This document shows positions 1 to 5,245 of a stretch of 5,245 nt of DNA, piece by piece; within the stretch, counting starts at the first letter, position 1, and every line of letters starts with the position of its first letter. The stretch covers positions 1-5,245 of the forward strand of contig QKCS01000014.1 in the NCBI GenBank assembly GCA_003246795.1, written 5' to 3'. The notes below the pieces were generated by a model. It did no database searches and was not told where the DNA came from. It worked only from the letters and a program-made list of their open reading frames with translations. Source of the stretch: Alphaproteobacteria bacterium (GTDB taxonomy: Bacteria > Pseudomonadota > Alphaproteobacteria > Micropepsales > Micropepsaceae). A program made the translations under genes and the position numbers.

Positions 1-29
1 GCGCCGAGATGAGTGAAGCACGGAACCGA

Positions 30-401
30 ATGCCGACGATCAACCAACTGATCCGCAAGCCCCGCCGTCCCGACAAGGTGCGCACTAAGGCGCCTGCGTT
101 GGACAAGTCGCCGCAAAAGCGCGGCGTCTGCACGCGCGTCTACACGACGACGCCGAAGAAGCCGAACTCGGCTTTGCGCAAGGTCGCGCGCGTTCGTCTG
201 ACGAACCAGCAGGAAGTGATCAGCTACATCCCCGGCGAAGGTCACAACCTGCAGGAACACTCGGTCGTGCTGATCCGCGGCGGTCGCGTGAAGGATCTCC
301 CGGGCGTTCGCTATCACATCCTCCGCGGCGTGCTCGATACGCAAGGCGTGAAGGACCGCAAGCAAGCGCGCTCGCTCTACGGCGCAAAGCGACCGAAATA
401 A
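30..401 (+). CDS. rpsL: 30S ribosomal protein S12
   Basis: S12 sits at the decoding centre of the 30S subunit, where it monitors codon-anticodon pairing. From the ATG at 30 the protein is 123 residues, close to the 124 of the Escherichia coli protein, and starts MPTINQLIRKPR as the family does. The conserved TTTPKKPNSALRK block covers residues 39-51 and GEGHNLQEHSVVLIRGGRVKDLPGVRYH covers about 69-96. Lys43 and Lys88, the usual streptomycin-resistance positions, are unchanged, and Asp89, the residue methylthiolated by RimO in some bacteria, is present. An in-frame ATG at 9 would add seven residues (MSEARNR). I prefer 30 because it restores the family N-terminus and has GGAA at 22-25 just upstream. 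It is the first gene of the str operon here, and its TAA overlaps the ribosome-binding site of rpsG. Identity is certain; the start is very likely. Confidence 0.97.
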   Translation: MPTINQLIRKPRRPDKVRTKAPALDKSPQKRGVCTRVYTTTPKKPNSALRKVARVRLTNQQEVISYIPGEGHNLQEHSVVLIRGGRVKDLPGVRYHILRGVLDTQGVKDRKQARSLYGAKRPK

Positions 402-405
402 GGAA
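399..405 (+). promoter_or_regulatory. Ribosome-binding site of rpsG, overlapping the rpsL stop codon
   Basis: TAAGGAA contains TAAGGA (399-404), a six-base match to the Shine-Dalgarno consensus TAAGGAGG, seven bases before the rpsG ATG at 412. Its first three bases are the stop codon of rpsL. A ribosome terminating on rpsL therefore stops over the rpsG initiation site, which suggests translational coupling and balanced S12/S7 output. The coupling is inferred; the overlap is seen directly. Confidence 0.8.
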
Positions 406-411
406 CCGCTC

Positions 412-882
412 ATGTCACGTCGCCGCCGCCCGCAAAAGCGCGAGATCATTCCGGACGCGAAGTACGGTGATCTCATCATCGCGAAATTCATGAACTGCTT
501 GATGTACGACGGCAAGAAATCCGTCGCCGAGCACATCGTCTACGGCGCCCTGACCACGATCGAGCAGCGTGCGAAGAGCGACCCGCTGAAGCTGTTCCAC
601 GCCGCGCTGGACAACGTCGCCCCGGCGGTTGAAGTGCGCTCCCGCCGCGTCGGCGGTGCGACCTATCAGGTCCCCGTCGAGGTCCGCCCGGAGCGCCGCC
701 AGGCGCTCGCGATCCGCTGGATCATCGCCGCCTCGCGCGCCCGCAACGAACAAACGATGCAGCAGCGCCTTTCGGCCGAGTTGCTGGACGCCGCGAACAA
801 CCGCGGCACCGCCGTGAAGAAGCGTGAAGACACGCACAAGATGGCCGAAGCCAACCGCGCGTTCTCGCATTATCGCTGGTAA
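412..882 (+). CDS. rpsG: 30S ribosomal protein S7
   Basis: S7 is a primary 16S rRNA-binding protein that nucleates assembly of the 30S head and contacts E-site tRNA and mRNA at the exit. The 156-residue length is the common bacterial form. It opens MSRRRRPQKREIIPDAKYGD, keeps the conserved FMNCLMYDGKKSVAEHIVYGAL stretch at about 26-47, the VEVRSRRVGGATYQVPVEVRPERRQALAIRWI core at about 73-104, and ends in AFSHYRW. The N-terminal run of basic residues fits rRNA contact. It lies 10 nt after rpsL and 27 nt before fusA in the same direction, so it belongs to the str operon. In E. coli, S7 represses its own operon through the much longer rpsL-rpsG spacer; here there is no room for that site. No defects are seen. 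Confidence 0.97.
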   Translation: MSRRRRPQKREIIPDAKYGDLIIAKFMNCLMYDGKKSVAEHIVYGALTTIEQRAKSDPLKLFHAALDNVAPAVEVRSRRVGGATYQVPVEVRPERRQALAIRWIIAASRARNEQTMQQRLSAELLDAANNRGTAVKKREDTHKMAEANRAFSHYRW

Positions 883-909
883 CGCCCGCACGAGTTCTGG
901 ACACGTATC

Positions 910-2988
<2,079 letters not shown>

Positions 2989-3017
2989 CCTTGAAAGAAA
3001 GCACCGTTAGAGCCTCC

Positions 3018-3022
3018 GGAGA
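3018..3022 (+). promoter_or_regulatory. Ribosome-binding site of tuf
   Basis: GGAGA, with GGAG at 3018-3021 and a nine-base spacer to the ATG at 3031, is a good Shine-Dalgarno match. It sits inside the 42-nt fusA-tuf gap (2989-3030). That gap contains no GC-rich hairpin followed by a T run, so transcription should continue from fusA into tuf. Confidence 0.75.
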
Positions 3023-3030
3023 AACAGACC

Positions 3031-4221
<1,191 letters not shown>

Positions 4222-4262
4222 AGAACTGACGATCCGAAGAAGAAGAAACGGAACCAAGGCCC
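4222..4262 (+). other. Short tuf-rpsJ junction joining the str and S10 operons
   Basis: These 41 bases lie between the tuf stop and the rpsJ start. They are purine-rich, with four GAA units at 4236-4247, and contain GGAACC at 4250-4255, whose GGAA is the likely ribosome-binding site of rpsJ nine bases before the ATG. The AAGG at 4256-4259 is probably too close to the start to serve. I see no inverted repeat followed by a T run, and no long structured leader. This supports read-through from the str genes into the S10 genes. Confidence 0.65.
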
Positions 4263-4574
<312 letters not shown>

Positions 4575-4581
4575 CGATTAG

Positions 4582-4590
4582 AGAAGGTGG
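4582..4590 (+). promoter_or_regulatory. Ribosome-binding site of rplC
   Basis: AGAAGGTGG contains AGGTG (4585-4589), which matches part of the Shine-Dalgarno consensus AGGAGGTG, nine bases before the ATG at 4599. It supports that start, the only ATG giving the family N-terminus MRTGVITQKVGMTR. Confidence 0.65.
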
Positions 4591-4598
4591 CGCTTTCC

Positions 4599-5245
4599 AT
4601 GCGCACAGGCGTGATCACTCAGAAAGTCGGCATGACGCGGTTGTTCACCACGGACGGCCGGCACGTGCCCGTCACGGTGCTGAAGCTCGACGGCTGTCAG
4701 GTCGTGGCGCAACGCACGAAGGAAAAGGACGGCTACACGGCCGTGCAACTCGGCGCGGGTTTGGCCAAGGTCAAGCGCGTGACGAAAGCCGAGCGCGGTC
4801 ACTTTGCGAAGGCGCAGGTCGAACCGAAGCGTAAGGTCGCCGAGTTCCGCGTGTCGCCGGACAATTTGGTCGATGTGGGCGCCATCATCACGGCCGAACA
4901 CTTCGTTCCCGGTCAACTCGTTGACGTTTCGGGGGTCACGATCGGCAAGGGCTTTGCCGGTGCTATGAAGCGCCACAACTTCCGCGGCTTGGAGGCGAGC
5001 CACGGCGTGTCGATCTCGCACCGCTCGCACGGCTCGACCGGCAATCGTCAGGACCCGGGCAAGACCTTCAAGAACAAGAAGATGGCCGGACACATGGGTC
5101 AGTCGCTCGTCACGACCCAGAACGTCGAGATCGCGAAGGTCGACGTCGAACGTGGCCTGATCATGATCAAGGGCGCCGTCCCCGGTGCGAAAGGCAGCTG
5201 GGTCATGGTGCGCGACGCGGTGAAGGCGCAGCTTCCGAAGGAAGC
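4599..5245 (+). CDS. rplC: 50S ribosomal protein L3, cut by the right edge
   Basis: L3 is one of the first proteins to bind 23S rRNA in 50S assembly, and its central loop reaches close to the peptidyl-transferase centre. I translated it by hand. From ATG 4599 the frame is open for 215 codons plus two bases (probably Ala) with no stop. It opens MRTGVITQKVGMTRLF and continues HVPVTVLKLDGCQVVAQRT (22-40). It carries TIGKGFAGAMKRHNFRG (114-130), then HGVSISHRSHGSTGNRQDPGK (135-155) and KNKKMAGHMG (158-167). It reaches IKGAVPGAKGSWVMVRDAVK at about 190-209, near the usual C-terminal end, so only a short tail should be missing. Gln151 aligns with the glutamine that PrmB methylates in E. coli L3. 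The SHRSHGSTG form of the loop is typical of alphaproteobacteria. It follows rpsJ by 24 nt as second gene of the S10 operon, where rplD would be expected next. Confidence 0.96.
   Translation, partial: MRTGVITQKVGMTRLFTTDGRHVPVTVLKLDGCQVVAQRTKEKDGYTAVQLGAGLAKVKRVTKAERGHFAKAQVEPKRKVAEFRVSPDNLVDVGAIITAEHFVPGQLVDVSGVTIGKGFAGAMKRHNFRGLEASHGVSISHRSHGSTGNRQDPGKTFKNKKMAGHMGQSLVTTQNVEIAKVDVERGLIMIKGAVPGAKGSWVMVRDAVKAQLPKE

Noticed and set aside
3014..3021. Perfect palindrome CTCCGGAG overlapping the tuf ribosome-binding site
   Set aside because: It could suggest an SD-hiding hairpin, but an eight-base palindrome has no loop and leaves at most two pairs once a loop is allowed, so it cannot form a stable hairpin. 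It is likely chance.
4236..4248. GAA repeat before rpsJ as a possible microsatellite or phase-variable tract
   Set aside because: There are only four units, and it lies in a purine-rich untranslated gap before an essential gene. A simple A/G-rich leader is a sufficient explanation.
4578..5093. Minus-strand frame of 171 codons opposite rplC
   Set aside because: It lies opposite the conserved L3 gene and has the R/H/L/A/D/V-rich composition of an antisense shadow.

Overview
This window is an ordinary, intact stretch of the bacterial translation-gene cluster, all on the + strand: the str operon (rpsL, rpsG, fusA, tuf) running directly into the start of the S10 operon (rpsJ, rplC). The sequence is GC-rich, with mostly G/C third codon positions. 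The gene order, the protein signatures (EF-Tu opening MAKAKFERTKPHCNIG, ribosomal protein S7 ending in HYRW, ribosomal protein L3 with HGVSISHRSHGSTG) and the tight tuf-rpsJ junction suggest an alphaproteobacterium. I do not name a genus.

Layout: 30-401 is S12, with an in-frame upstream ATG at 9 that I do not favour. 412-882 is S7, 910-2988 is elongation factor G, 3031-4221 is elongation factor Tu, 4263-4574 is S10, and L3 begins at 4599 and runs off the right edge at codon 216. The intergenic gaps are 10, 27, 42, 41 and 24 nt. None holds a recognisable terminator or a leader long enough for the known gammaproteobacterial autoregulatory RNA structures. All six genes are therefore probably read as parts of one transcript whose promoter lies left of the window.

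The genes work together in protein synthesis. S12 and S7 are small-subunit proteins at the decoding centre and the head/E-site. EF-G drives translocation. EF-Tu delivers aminoacyl-tRNA. S10 is a small-subunit head protein that also acts in antitermination as NusE. L3 is an early-assembling large-subunit protein near the peptidyl-transferase centre.

I found no mobile element, RNA gene, CRISPR array or repeat, and no sign of an undescribed system. The points worth a second look are modest: the loss of space for S7- and L4-type feedback sites, a different codon profile in tuf, a weak ribosome-binding site before fusA, and an altered G5 motif in EF-G. Very long antisense reading frames under fusA and tuf are artefacts of GC-rich codon structure.
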